Part shown: positions 26,880-35,205 of the stretch, in pieces | How positions within the stretch are numbered: position 1 is the first letter of the stretch | Layout: every line of letters begins with the position of its first letter | Source: Alphaproteobacteria bacterium | GTDB lineage: Bacteria; Pseudomonadota; Alphaproteobacteria; UBA9219; RFNS01 | Length of the DNA stretch: 64,000 bases | Assembly (NCBI GenBank): GCA_037200005.1 | Contig: JBBCGY010000001.1 | Location: forward strand, 1,379,103 to 1,443,102 | Direction of reading: 5' to 3' | Notes under the pieces: model-generated | Database searches by the model: none | The model's input: the letters and a program-made list of their open reading frames with translations, nothing else | What the model was told of the DNA's origin: nothing | Program-made: the position numbers and the translations under genes

Positions 26880-27653
26880 TTAATCGCCGATGATCGTGGA
26901 CTTGCCTTTGCCTTGCATGACTTCGGCGAAAGCGCCGTGCTCGAAGATCGAGAACACCAGGATCGGGATTTTGCTTTGCCGCGCCAGCGAAATGGCAGAT
27001 GTGTCCATCACCTGCAAATCCTGCGCCAGCACGTCGAGATAGCTGAGGCGGTCATAACGCTTGGCATCGGGGAATTTCTTGGGATCGGCGCTGTAGACGC
27101 CGTCGACCTTGGTGCCCTTGAGCAGCGCGTCGCACTGCATTTCCGAGGCGCGCAGCGCGGCGGCGGAATCGGTGGTGAAGAACGGGTTGCCGGTTCCGGC
27201 GGCGAAAATCACCACGCGGCCTTTTTCCATGTGCCGCTGCGCGCGGCGGCGGATGTATGGCTCGCAGACGGTGGACATCGGAATGGCGGACTGCACCCGC
27301 GTCGGCACGTCCATCTTTTCGAGCGCGTTCTGCATCGCCAGCGCGTTCATCACCGTGGCCAGCATGCCCATATAGTCGGCGGTGGCGCGATCCATGCCGC
27401 TGGCCGCGCCCGATACGCCGCGAAAGATATTGCCGCCGCCGATGACGACGCAAACCTGCACGCCCATCGCGATGACATCCTTGATCTCGGTGGCGACGCG
27501 GTCGACGATCACCTGATCGAGGCCGTAATCGCGGCTGCCCATCAGGGCCTCACCCGACAGCTTGAGCAGCACGCGGCGGTACTTGATCTGGTCGTTATGC
27601 GCGGTCGGCTTGGTCATGGCGGGCGTCCGCTTCTCGGCAAGATTGTCGGTCAT
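26880..27653 (-). CDS. pyrH: UMP kinase PyrH
   Basis: Phosphorylates UMP to UDP; hexameric amino-acid-kinase fold. [20 protein letters not shown] at the start, [40 protein letters not shown] and [20 protein letters not shown] are family hallmarks. The start is chosen at ATG 27653 because AGGA lies 7 bases before it; ATG 27617 and the longer start at 27683 lack a good site. It normally follows tsf directly; here two unknown genes on the other strand separate them. Confidence 0.94.
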   Translation of the reverse strand: MTDNLAEKRTPAMTKPTAHNDQIKYRRVLLKLSGEALMGSRDYGLDQVIVDRVATEIKDVIAMGVQVCVVIGGGNIFRGVSGAASGMDRATADYMGMLATVMNALAMQNALEKMDVPTRVQSAIPMSTVCEPYIRRRAQRHMEKGRVVIFAAGTGNPFFTTDSAAALRASEMQCDALLKGTKVDGVYSADPKKFPDAKRYDRLSYLDVLAQDLQVMDTSAISLARQSKIPILVFSIFEHGAFAEVMQGKGKSTIIGD

Positions 27654-27837
27654 TTCAATATCCTGATATAAGGCCTTATGCAATCGCGTGCAATTTACGC
27701 CGGGAAATATGATTTTTCCAGTCTTAAAGTTAAAAAGGAAAAGCTGCTGTTAACCATCCGTGAAAGTAAATCGTTTCTGGAGGTATCAGTCACTTTTATC
27801 GTATCTTGGTGCCATCGAATATTGAGGAACAAAGCTT

Positions 27838-28245
27838 ATGAAACCGGAAATTATCGAAATCGACGCGCGGAAATATACAAAGCTTGAACTTACCCAAGGC
27901 ATAGAGACCGCCATTCGTGCCCTGCAAAAAGATATCGGCTCCACCGCGCCCCTGGAAACCTTTCAAATGCGTCCAATACATGAAAAGCGTCTCAGCCTAT
28001 ACGGCGCTGGGGCGGAAGATATAGAGATATGTATCCTGAATCCAGACGTTCCGGATCACGTTCCCTTTACATCCCTGCGCGGCATGCACGCCACGAGAAC
28101 AGGAGCCATGGCCGATTGGCTGAATAGCGCTCTTAAGCCGATCTTTGACAATCCCTCTGAGCCCAACGAGGCAAGTCTTCTCGTTCGCAACGAGCAAGGC
28201 CGACCGGCCAGATTCGTCAAAGTACTGCACCGGAACGAGATATAA
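27838..28245 (+). CDS. Hypothetical protein, first of a paralogous pair
   Basis: A 135-residue protein not recognised. It shares a layout with the next gene: an N-terminal segment YTKLELTQGIETAIRALQKD (next gene YVKIELAQGPTAALAALRND), then GS, a central beta-rich part, a helix beginning T-R-x-G-A (TRTGAMADWLNSALKPIFD against TREGATTSLLRQLLDPE) and a C-terminal strand pair. No signal peptide, membrane segment or catalytic motif is visible. The ribosome site GAGGAAC precedes the ATG. Both genes stand on the plus strand inside the minus-strand rpsB-tsf-pyrH-frr run. Function unknown. Confidence 0.65.
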   Translation: MKPEIIEIDARKYTKLELTQGIETAIRALQKDIGSTAPLETFQMRPIHEKRLSLYGAGAEDIEICILNPDVPDHVPFTSLRGMHATRTGAMADWLNSALKPIFDNPSEPNEASLLVRNEQGRPARFVKVLHRNEI

Positions 28246-28262
28246 TTCGGAAAGGAAAGATC

Positions 28263-28703
28263 ATGACAGCGCAAAAAGTCATTAACGCCATTCAATACGT
28301 CAAAATCGAACTGGCCCAAGGCCCGACGGCCGCTCTCGCAGCCCTTCGGAACGACCTTGGCTCTAAGCAAAGGCTGAAAGTCAGCCGCGTCGAAAAAGGC
28401 CTCGGCCATGACGGACAGCTTGTGGCGAATATTCCGGACCTGAATGTCTGGAGGCCCGAGTCCATGCCGCTTTCAGGCACAATGGCCGTCAATGGCTATG
28501 GCAAAACCCGCGAAGGCGCGACGACCAGCCTCTTAAGGCAATTGCTGGACCCCGAAGTCGGTAGAAAGAGGAACGGCGTGGAAACGCCCCTGCAGCTATG
28601 CGTCGGAGACGAAGACGCGCCGCATAGCTTGGTTACGGTCGTGCCTTTCCGCCCATTCCAGCCGGCCAAGACTTCAACAGCGACGGCGGAATTGAACGCA
28701 TAA
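28263..28703 (+). CDS. Hypothetical protein, second of a paralogous pair
   Basis: A 146-residue protein not recognised, homologous to the preceding gene by the segments given there; the match is weak overall but consistent in order. It follows after 17 bases with AAAGGAAAG before the ATG, so the two form one transcript. The ends LQLCVGDEDAPHSLVTVVPF and LLVRNEQGRPARFVKVLHR of the pair align as two beta strands around a turn. It ends 33 bases before the convergent tsf stop. Function unknown. Confidence 0.65.
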   Translation: MTAQKVINAIQYVKIELAQGPTAALAALRNDLGSKQRLKVSRVEKGLGHDGQLVANIPDLNVWRPESMPLSGTMAVNGYGKTREGATTSLLRQLLDPEVGRKRNGVETPLQLCVGDEDAPHSLVTVVPFRPFQPAKTSTATAELNA

Positions 28704-28735
28704 AACCCGGAGCGCGAAGACGGCCTCTTTCCCGA

Positions 28736-29662
28736 TCAGGACGCCATTTTCGCGACTTCGGCGGCGAAATCGCCCTGCTCGGCCTTGTCGACGCCCTCGC
28801 CAAGCTGGAAACGGACGAAGCCCTTGATCGCGATCGGCGCGCCTAACGTCTTGGCGGCGTTTTCAACCGCCTTGGCGATTTTGGTCTCGCCGTCGACGAC
28901 GTACATCTGCTCCATAAGCACGACTTCCTCGTAATATTTCTTCACACGGCCCTCGACCATTTTGGCAATGATTTCATCGGGTTTGCCGGAAGCCTTGGCC
29001 TGTTCCGTCAAGATGGCCTTCTCGCGCTCAAGCGCGGCGGGATCGACTTCGGCGATGGTTAGGGCGTCCGGACGGGCGGCAGCGACATGCATCGCAAGCT
29101 GCTTGCCGAACTCGGCCAGCTTGGCCTTGTCCGCCGTGGACTCGAGCGCCACCAGAACGCCGATCTTGCCAAGATTAGGCGCCAGCGCGTTATGGACATA
29201 AGTGGCGACCACACCATCGCTCACTGCAAGTTTCTTGCTGCGGCGCAGATTCATATTCTCGCCGACGGTGGCGATCAGATTGGTCAGCTCGTCCTGCACA
29301 TTGCGGCCCGTGTCGGGATAGGCGGCCTGCTTGAGGGCTTCGGCTTCGCCGTTGCCCGCCAGCGCCAATTGCGCCGCCTGCAGCGCGAAAGCCTGGAACT
29401 GCTCGTTGCGCGCCACGAAATCGGTCTCGGCATTGACCTCGACCGCGACCGCCGCGGTTCCGCTTGCCGCAACCGCGACCAGACCTTCCGCCGCCGCGCG
29501 TCCGGCCTTCTTCGCCGCCGCCGACAGGCCCTTTTTCCGCAGCCAGTCGATAGCCGCTTCCAAAGCGCCCTCGGTTTCGGAAAGCGCCTTTTTGCAGTCC
29601 ATCATTCCGGCGCCGGTTTTCTCCCGCAGTTCTTTGACAAGTTGCGCGCTAATTTCCGCCAT
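28736..29662 (-). CDS. tsf: Elongation factor Ts
   Basis: Nucleotide exchange factor for EF-Tu. 308 residues: [40 protein letters not shown] (UBA-like domain), then [20 protein letters not shown] with the conserved TDFV contact to EF-Tu. It lies 29 bases downstream of rpsB, the universal arrangement. Confidence 0.96.
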   Translation of the reverse strand: MAEISAQLVKELREKTGAGMMDCKKALSETEGALEAAIDWLRKKGLSAAAKKAGRAAAEGLVAVAASGTAAVAVEVNAETDFVARNEQFQAFALQAAQLALAGNGEAEALKQAAYPDTGRNVQDELTNLIATVGENMNLRRSKKLAVSDGVVATYVHNALAPNLGKIGVLVALESTADKAKLAEFGKQLAMHVAAARPDALTIAEVDPAALEREKAILTEQAKASGKPDEIIAKMVEGRVKKYYEEVVLMEQMYVVDGETKIAKAVENAAKTLGAPIAIKGFVRFQLGEGVDKAEQGDFAAEVAKMAS

Positions 29663-29691
29663 CTTACTATCTCCTGATTATATCCCTTGAA

Positions 29692-30477
29692 TTAAGCCGA
29701 AACCGCAATCGCTTCCGGAGGTTCCGGTGGCACTGGCGTGAGGACCGGCGGCTTCTCGGCGGCGCCTGCATCCTTGGAATTGGCCCCCATTTCAGCCTCG
29801 ATGCCATCCAGCACCGAAAGCGCGGCCAACTCGCAGTAAAGCTCGACGGCGCGCGCGGCGTCGTCATTGCCGGGAATCGGATAGGTGATGTGGCTGGGGT
29901 CGGAATTGCTGTCCAGAATGGCGACGACGGGAATGCCGAGCTTCGTCGCTTCTTCGACCGCGATCGATTCCTTGTTGGAGTCGATGACGAAAAGAATATC
30001 CGGCAAGCCGCCCATTTCCTTGATGCCGCCCAAAGCCCGCTCCAGCTTGTCGCGCTGGCGTGTGATTTGAAGCTGTTCCTTCTTCGAGAGTTTGAGAGCC
30101 TCGTTGACCAGCCGCTCATCGAGTTCGCGCAGCCGCTTGATCGACTGCGAAATGGTCTTCCAGTTGGTCAGCATGCCGCCGAGCCAGCGATGGTTGACGT
30201 AATACTGGCCGCAACGCTTCGCCGCTTCGGCGATGCGCTCCTGCGCCTGATGCTTGGTGCCGACGAACAGCACGCGTCCGCCGCGCGCCGTGGTATCGCG
30301 CAATGCCTGCAGCGCCCGCTGCAGCATCGGAACGGTCTGCTCCAAATCGATGATATGAACGCCGTTACGCACTCCGAAAAGATACGTTTGCATCTTCGGG
30401 TTCCAGCGGCGCGTATTATGGCCGAAATGGATTCCCGCCTCGAACAATTGGCGCATGGTGAAAGTGGGCATAGTCAT
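29692..30477 (-). CDS. rpsB: 30S ribosomal protein S2
   Basis: Assembles late on the 30S head near S1. [60 protein letters not shown] and [20 protein letters not shown] are diagnostic. The start is ATG 30477 ([10 protein letters not shown]) because GAGGAGA precedes it by 7 bases; an in-frame start at 30525 lacks one. The C-terminus carries a Pro/Ala-rich extension of about 30 residues not needed for the fold. Confidence 0.96.
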   Translation of the reverse strand: MTMPTFTMRQLFEAGIHFGHNTRRWNPKMQTYLFGVRNGVHIIDLEQTVPMLQRALQALRDTTARGGRVLFVGTKHQAQERIAEAAKRCGQYYVNHRWLGGMLTNWKTISQSIKRLRELDERLVNEALKLSKKEQLQITRQRDKLERALGGIKEMGGLPDILFVIDSNKESIAVEEATKLGIPVVAILDSNSDPSHITYPIPGNDDAARAVELYCELAALSVLDGIEAEMGANSKDAGAAEKPPVLTPVPPEPPEAIAVSA

Positions 30478-30833
30478 GCCTTGTCTCCTCAGTCTCCGGT
30501 TATGTTCCCCTGGGCTTTTGCCCAAAAGGCCGCCGTAGGGGTAGCCGGGAAACCCGGCACCGGAGCCACATCCGTTCTGGAAATCCAGGTTGGAGAAAGG
30601 CTTAGCCTACGTGTGATGTCCGGGCGTCGCAACCGCTATGCCCAGCGGATCTATTGTTAGCGAATTAGGGCCGAGAATGCAACGGGAAAGCCTGAACCTG
30701 ATTCCTTATATTTATATGGTTGGAATTACCATATTTTCTCCGCACCGCAACAAAGTATTGTTTTAAGCTATTTTTTGTTTGCATTGCTGTGGAAAAAGAT
30801 GATTATTAGTTATTAAACAAGCCTGGAGGAACA
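30478..30833. promoter_or_regulatory. rpsB leader and divergent promoter region
   Basis: A 356-base gap between rpsB (leftward) and an unknown gene (rightward). Near rpsB are two hairpins: GGGC-TTTT-GCCC (30512-30523) and GCCGGG-AAA-CCCGGC (30544-30558). They lie in the leader of the rpsB mRNA and could take part in S2 autoregulation. The stretch 30690-30810 is AT-rich and probably contains the promoters of both directions; no exact boxes are claimed. Confidence 0.4.
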
Positions 30834-31322
30834 ATGACCACACATACACAACCCGCATCTCTCCCCCGCACGTCCTGCCTCTTCAACAAGGCCAAACGCA
30901 TAACGCTGCACTTCGTGACGCCGGTCGTAGCCTTCATCAGCTTGGCGGAGAATGTTACGGATATAGGAGATCTGGCTTTGAAAGCTCTGCTCGGCCCGAC
31001 ACAGACTTCTCAAACTGCGGCCGGTTCCGACAATGTGGCGCGGCGCGATGCATCCCTCGCACCGGAACGCCAAGCTTCCGATATCTATGCCCTGCGCCTT
31101 GCTCCCGACGGCAATCTGTGGGCATGCCCGGGAAATCTCCCTCCCTCCAATAAAGGCTGCCCCGGAGGCATTAAGCTCAACGGCTTCAGTGTCGCCGTCC
31201 TGGATGACGGTGTTGCCGGCGCGCCTTTATTCACGCGCATAACCGCCACGGAAAACGGCCAGATCATTCCCTTGCGCCCGCTGCCCTTGGCGGCCAAGCC
31301 TTTCACGCTGGCGATTCATTAG
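30834..31322 (+). CDS. Hypothetical protein with a hydrophobic segment
   Basis: A 162-residue product not recognised. A possible membrane segment lies at ITLHFVTPVVAFISLAENV. The second half is beta-rich and has two cysteines seven residues or more apart (LWACPGNLPPSNKGCPGG), followed by LNGFSVAVLDDGVAGAPLFT. No known motif. A strong ribosome site GGAGGAA precedes the ATG. It is the first of a run of plus-strand genes between rpsB and flgH, in a stretch of lower GC than the flanks upstream of its start. Function unknown. Confidence 0.55.
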   Translation: MTTHTQPASLPRTSCLFNKAKRITLHFVTPVVAFISLAENVTDIGDLALKALLGPTQTSQTAAGSDNVARRDASLAPERQASDIYALRLAPDGNLWACPGNLPPSNKGCPGGIKLNGFSVAVLDDGVAGAPLFTRITATENGQIIPLRPLPLAAKPFTLAIH

Positions 31323-31455
31323 GCCTTATGGATTATTGACTTCAGGAAATATTTTGCGCTCTTGATCGGTCAATCAATTCAGCGCGCCATCTATTTCCCA
31401 TGGCCGCGCGCCTTTGGCGGGCGGATGACACAAGGAGGAAATATAAGGTGATGCT

Positions 31456-31538
31456 TCAGAACGGCACCAGCGCGTCATAGAGCTGCTGGCCATAACGCGG
31501 CTGATGAATATCCTGGATTTGGCCGCCATAGGCAGCGC
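31456..31538 (+). repeat. Left copy of an ~80-base direct repeat (flgH 3' end)
   Basis: It pairs with the right copy at 33483-33565 in the same orientation. The longest exact run is GTCATAGAGCTGCTGGCCATA, broken here as GTCATAGAGCTGCTGG plus CCATA. The copies flank about 2 kb that holds one small gene and one membrane-protein gene. Confidence 0.75.
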
Positions 31539-31551
31539 CTAGCGGCCCCAT
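31456..31551 (-). pseudogene. Remnant of a second flgH 3' end
   Basis: The minus strand encodes MGPLGAAYGGQIQDIHQPRY and then GQQLYDALVPF before TGA. The intact FlgH ends GQIQDIQQPRYGQQLYDVLM-PF. At DNA level 70 of 77 aligned bases match 33483-33565, with one 6-base gap. Upstream of the remnant the bases TCCGGCTGCAAT, encoding S-G-C-N, also occur in the flgH lipobox; this could be chance or an internal deletion trace. Confidence 0.8.
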
Positions 31552-31671
31552 TCTTATCGAATACCGGCCTGGATTGCAGCCGGAAAGCCGCAAAAAGCGA
31601 AGATTCCTATAACCATTTCCAGAAATTATCGCTACATTCCGGGAATTGCCTCATTTGATAAGGACATTTTT

Positions 31672-31980
31672 ATGCAAAGACCGCTCGCCCATAAGGCCAG
31701 ACAGACCTCGACCATAGCGGCATTCAGAGCCTATGCCCGCCGGGTGGCACAACGCTTGCCAGGCGCCCTTCCCGCCATCGGACAAGCCGCCGCCGAATTC
31801 GGCGCGGCGCTGGTTCCGGTCTTGGCCGCGGTCGCTCATATGGAAGGAGGGCTTTCGAAGCCGGTTCTGGTCATCGGAACGACTTTATTCGCCCTCGGCA
31901 TGAAAGGGCTCATTCTCGATCCGGCTGCACCGCGCCAGGCCGTAAAAACGCGGCGCGATCCTCAGCCTTACTTGCATTAG
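31672..31980 (+). CDS. Hypothetical small membrane protein
   Basis: A 102-residue product not recognised. A basic N-terminus (RPLAHKARQTSTIAAFRAYA) precedes two likely membrane helices, IGQAAAEFGAALVPVLAAVA and PVLVIGTTLFALGMKGLIL. The ribosome site AAGGAC lies 8 bases before the ATG. It lies inside the segment bounded by the flgH repeats. Function unknown. Confidence 0.5.
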   Translation: MQRPLAHKARQTSTIAAFRAYARRVAQRLPGALPAIGQAAAEFGAALVPVLAAVAHMEGGLSKPVLVIGTTLFALGMKGLILDPAAPRQAVKTRRDPQPYLH

Positions 31981-32081
31981 GCTGCTGGCGTGACTGTATA
32001 GCGCATGACACTTTGCCTCGGCGATTGACCCAAGCGAATATTCGTTCCAGCTTGTCGTTGAAACGATCAAGGAAGACATGA

Positions 32082-33455
32082 ATGCGCCTCACCGTGTGGC
32101 AAGCGGCCGCTTTACTTTATCTGTTGCTGCCGCTCGCGATTTTTCTGCTGTTTTTCTCGAATGGCTTGATGGCGGCGGCAGGGCTTATCTTTATCGGCTG
32201 GTCGGTCTGGCGGCTCATGCGCGATGGCGTCGAGCAATCGCTATCGATGCCGATGGCTTGCGGCCTGCTGCTCGTCTCATGCTTCATGATCGCCCTATCC
32301 GGCATCCTGCCGCCGCTGGGCCAAGATTTCGATTATCGCAAGCATTACGGAATCCTCAAACTTCTGATTGATCATCCCTGGCCGGTTGTCATCGACAACG
32401 GAGAGGCACCGGTCATGCTTCGCTATTATCTCGGCTGGTATCTGGTGCCGGCTGGCTTGTGCAAACTGTTCGGCCCGGCGCTGCTCGATAGCGTGCTTGC
32501 CGTCTGGTCCGCTTTGGGGCTTTGGCTGATTTTCGCGCTTCTGGCGGAGAGCTTAAAAATAAAAAATCGGTGGCTGGCGATATTAGCCGCGCCGATGTTC
32601 ATGTTTTTCAGCGGCGCGGATCTGGCGGGAACGGCATTGACCAAGTTGTATTCGTCGGTTCCCCTGTATCACGATCATTACGAATACTGGGCGCTATTCT
32701 ATCAATATCAGGCCGTCATGACGACTTTCATGGGATCGCTGCAACATGGTCTTCCGGCATGGATCGCCATCGGCCTGCTGCTCAGCGCTGGTCCCTCTTC
32801 ACGCCTGCTTTCCCACGCCGGATTGTTTTTCTTCGCAATATTGTTCTGGTCGCCGCTTTGCGCCCTTGGAACGGCCCCCTTTATTCTTGTCTCTTCAGCA
32901 ACCGGGACCAAGAGCCTGAAACAATTATTCAGCGCAAGCAATTTTCTGTCGGCCGCCGCGCTTGGATTGCCCATCATGGGTTATCTGTTTTCGGGCACGC
33001 AGGAAATCCCGCACGGCTGGATATTCGATACGCCCGGCTGGACCATGAATAATCTCATCATGTTCTGGATTTTGGAATTCGGCCTTTTCGCCGTGCTGGC
33101 TATGATGATCGGCACCGAACGCTCCGCCATGCTTTACACGGCGGCTTTAGTCTTGCTCCTTGCGCCTTTCGTCCGCACCGGCATTGCCAACGACTTCCCC
33201 ATGCGCGTTTCGATTCCCGCCCTGGCGGTTCTGGCATGGATCGTGATTGAAATTATCCTGACCCGGCCTTTGTTAAAAACCCTTCCCCTCATCATGGTAT
33301 TCATGCTCGGCGTCAATACCGCCTATATGGGGATAGCACGCGGATTCCGTCATGATTTCAGGGCCGATGCGCCGGATCGAATCATGCTGATGACTCCCGA
33401 GAACAAATACCGCGCCCAGTATATCGCTCCTTATCCCAGCCCGTTTGTGCGTTAG
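32082..33455 (+). CDS. Polytopic membrane protein (GT-C-like)
   Basis: A 457-residue inner-membrane protein with about ten to twelve hydrophobic segments (AALLYLLLPLAIFLLFFSNG, LLLVSCFMIALSGILPP, LDSVLAVWSALGLWLIFALL, and others to the C-terminus). The first outer loop has acidic residues in PPLGQDFDYRKHYGILKLLI, where GT-C glycosyltransferases carry their catalytic Asp. No other GT-C motif is definite, so this is a structural resemblance only. The ribosome site GGAAG is 7 bases before the ATG. It is the main cargo of the segment between the flgH repeats and ends 27 bases before the convergent flgH stop. Confidence 0.6.
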   Translation: MRLTVWQAAALLYLLLPLAIFLLFFSNGLMAAAGLIFIGWSVWRLMRDGVEQSLSMPMACGLLLVSCFMIALSGILPPLGQDFDYRKHYGILKLLIDHPWPVVIDNGEAPVMLRYYLGWYLVPAGLCKLFGPALLDSVLAVWSALGLWLIFALLAESLKIKNRWLAILAAPMFMFFSGADLAGTALTKLYSSVPLYHDHYEYWALFYQYQAVMTTFMGSLQHGLPAWIAIGLLLSAGPSSRLLSHAGLFFFAILFWSPLCALGTAPFILVSSATGTKSLKQLFSASNFLSAAALGLPIMGYLFSGTQEIPHGWIFDTPGWTMNNLIMFWILEFGLFAVLAMMIGTERSAMLYTAALVLLLAPFVRTGIANDFPMRVSIPALAVLAWIVIEIILTRPLLKTLPLIMVFMLGVNTAYMGIARGFRHDFRADAPDRIMLMTPENKYRAQYIAPYPSPFVR

Positions 33456-33482
33456 GCTTTTTTGCCGCCGCGAAACCAGGCC

Positions 33483-33565
33483 TTAGAATGGCATCAGCAC
33501 GTCATAGAGCTGCTGGCCATAGCGCGGCTGCTGAATATCCTGGATCTGGCCGCGGCCGCCATAGG
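33483..33565 (+). repeat. Right copy of the direct repeat (3' end of intact flgH)
   Basis: It is the native 3' end of flgH and the partner of 31456-31538. Compared with the left copy it has six more bases (GCGGCC), which add Gly-Arg to the protein. Confidence 0.75.
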
Positions 33566-34226
33566 TGATGCGGGCTTCGGCAATCTGATCGTAAGACACG
33601 GTATTTTCCGAGCTGATATCCTCCGGGCGGATAACGCCGTTGATCTGAAGCTCGCGCATGTCGTAATTGACAACCATCTGCTGCTTGCCGGTGATGACCA
33701 GATTGCCGGTCGGCAAGACCTGCGTGATCGTCGCGGCGACTTTCATGCTGATCTGCTCCTGGCGATTGACCGAGCCTTTGCCTTCGCTCTTGCCCGTGGT
33801 GTCGATATCGACGAGATCCGTCGAGCCTGGAGGCATCCATTTGGCGATTTGCTGCTCATAGCCGAAGAAGCCGCCCACTTTACCGTTTTCGTTATTGGCG
33901 CGCTCGCGCTTGGTTTCGTTCTGCAATTGCGCCTTGTCATTGATGGAAATAACGACGGTCAGAATATCGCCGACGCGGCTGGCGCGCTGATCGCGGAAGA
34001 AGGCGCGCGATCCCGCCTGCCACAGAGAATTCGCCCGGATTTCGCCCGGCGTCGCCGCCGGCACCGGCATCCGCACCGGAATATAGCCGGGCTTGCCCGT
34101 CGGATCTTCGACGGGAGCCATGACCGGGGCCTGGCCGATTTCGCTGACCCGATCCAGGGCATTGCAGCCGGACAGGCACAGAACCAGCGCGGCGCTACCC
34201 AGCAATTGACGCATCGACGATTTCAT
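33483..34226 (-). CDS. flgH: Flagellar L-ring protein FlgH
   Basis: Lipoprotein of the outer-membrane L ring. The lipobox LCLSGC puts the acylated Cys at residue 21. SLWQAGSRAFFRDQRASRVG, DILTVVISINDKAQLQNET, EQISMKVAATITQVLPTGNL and VITGKQQMVVNYDMRELQIN follow the family. 247 residues, last gene of the flgF-flgG-flgA-flgH run. Its 3' end is duplicated 2 kb away. Confidence 0.95.
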   Translation of the reverse strand: MKSSMRQLLGSAALVLCLSGCNALDRVSEIGQAPVMAPVEDPTGKPGYIPVRMPVPAATPGEIRANSLWQAGSRAFFRDQRASRVGDILTVVISINDKAQLQNETKRERANNENGKVGGFFGYEQQIAKWMPPGSTDLVDIDTTGKSEGKGSVNRQEQISMKVAATITQVLPTGNLVITGKQQMVVNYDMRELQINGVIRPEDISSENTVSYDQIAEARITYGGRGQIQDIQQPRYGQQLYDVLMPF

Positions 34227-34244
34227 TAGCGACTCCTTCGCATA

Positions 34245-35195
34245 TCAATTAGTAGCAAGCTGCACCGGCATCTCGATCTTGACGACGCCGGGGGATACGA
34301 TCTTGGCCTCGATCACGCGGTTGCTCTGCGTATTGGTGACACGAATGACCTCGCCCACCGCGCCGTCCTGAAGCGCCCGCCCCTGAGAGGTAAGCAGCAT
34401 GGCAGGAGATTCTATTTTCATCGTCACCAGCGAGCCGCGCAGCACCACGCGCGGCGATGCTATGTCGCGAATGCGGATGGGAGACTGGGCGGGCATTTGC
34501 CGCTTAAGCTCCATGCCGACGACCGTCTCCGAACCGCGCATGTAATCGCCGGCGCGGTCGGCGGTCATCTTGATCCAGTCAAGATCGGCATCCTCGATCA
34601 CATCGCCCTGCGCCATCGTCTTGTTCAGCACCGGCACGTCGACCGTGTTGACCGCGCGTCCCGTCACATGCATCTGCTGGAACGCGGGCGTGTCGGCGGC
34701 GGCCAGCAATTCGGCGCGGAATCGCTGATTGGTTTTATCGAACGCGAAATCCTGCAGGCTGAAATCCGGATTCACTTCGGTCGGCAGATTGATCTCCAGC
34801 GACCGGTTGTCGAAGGCGACGTCGATATCGCCCTGCACGCCCTGCGCCTTCAATTGATCGACGATCGCCGCCTTGATCATCGCCGTGTCGATTTTATGCG
34901 AGGCGCGCGTGATGACCGATTTATCGGTGAAGCTGTTCGCCCGCCAATCCAGATTGTAACGCTGCGCCAGTTTGCTGAGAACGCCGTAGTCGTACACCAC
35001 GCCGCGTCCCGGCTCGGGAGCGGTGGCGATTTCCAGGTCCTGCGTCGGCGCGAGACCGGAAAACACGTCTGCCAGCCGGATCGCGGCGCGGTCGATCTTG
35101 ACCTGAGCGTTGAGCGCGATCTCTCCGCCCAAAACCGGGTTCGGCATCAGCGCCATCAGCGCCGCCCACAAGCCATAATGCAGCAACCTGGACAT
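34245..35195 (-). CDS. flgA: Flagellar P-ring chaperone FlgA
   Basis: Periplasmic chaperone for the P-ring protein FlgI. A signal peptide (LLHYGLWAALMALMPNPVLG) leads into a 316-residue product. The C-terminal SAF-like domain contains VDVPVLNKTMAQGDVIEDAD, LDWIKMTADRAGDYM, GMELKRQMPAQSPIRIRDIA and VRVTNTQSNRVIEAKIVSPG in family order. It lies between flgG and flgH with gaps of 10 and 18 bases. Confidence 0.92.
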   Translation of the reverse strand: MSRLLHYGLWAALMALMPNPVLGGEIALNAQVKIDRAAIRLADVFSGLAPTQDLEIATAPEPGRGVVYDYGVLSKLAQRYNLDWRANSFTDKSVITRASHKIDTAMIKAAIVDQLKAQGVQGDIDVAFDNRSLEINLPTEVNPDFSLQDFAFDKTNQRFRAELLAAADTPAFQQMHVTGRAVNTVDVPVLNKTMAQGDVIEDADLDWIKMTADRAGDYMRGSETVVGMELKRQMPAQSPIRIRDIASPRVVLRGSLVTMKIESPAMLLTSQGRALQDGAVGEVIRVTNTQSNRVIEAKIVSPGVVKIEMPVQLATN

Positions 35196-35205
35196 CAGCT
35201 ACCCC

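Larger units (their letters stand above)
31323..31671. other. 349-base gap holding an orphan ribosome site and a flgH remnant
   Basis: It contains no full gene. At 31432-31453 a strong AAGGAGGAAATATAAGGTGATG leads into a nine-codon frame that stops at once, as if a gene start had been cut off. Immediately after it comes the duplicated flgH 3' end (31456-31551, minus strand). The remainder up to the start at 31672 shows nothing recognisable. Confidence 0.6.

Noticed and set aside
31743..31760. Sigma-54-like TGGCACA-N4-TTGCC with correct spacing on the plus strand
   Set aside because: It lies inside the coding part of a small gene and deviates at two fixed bases; no flagellar or nitrogen gene follows.
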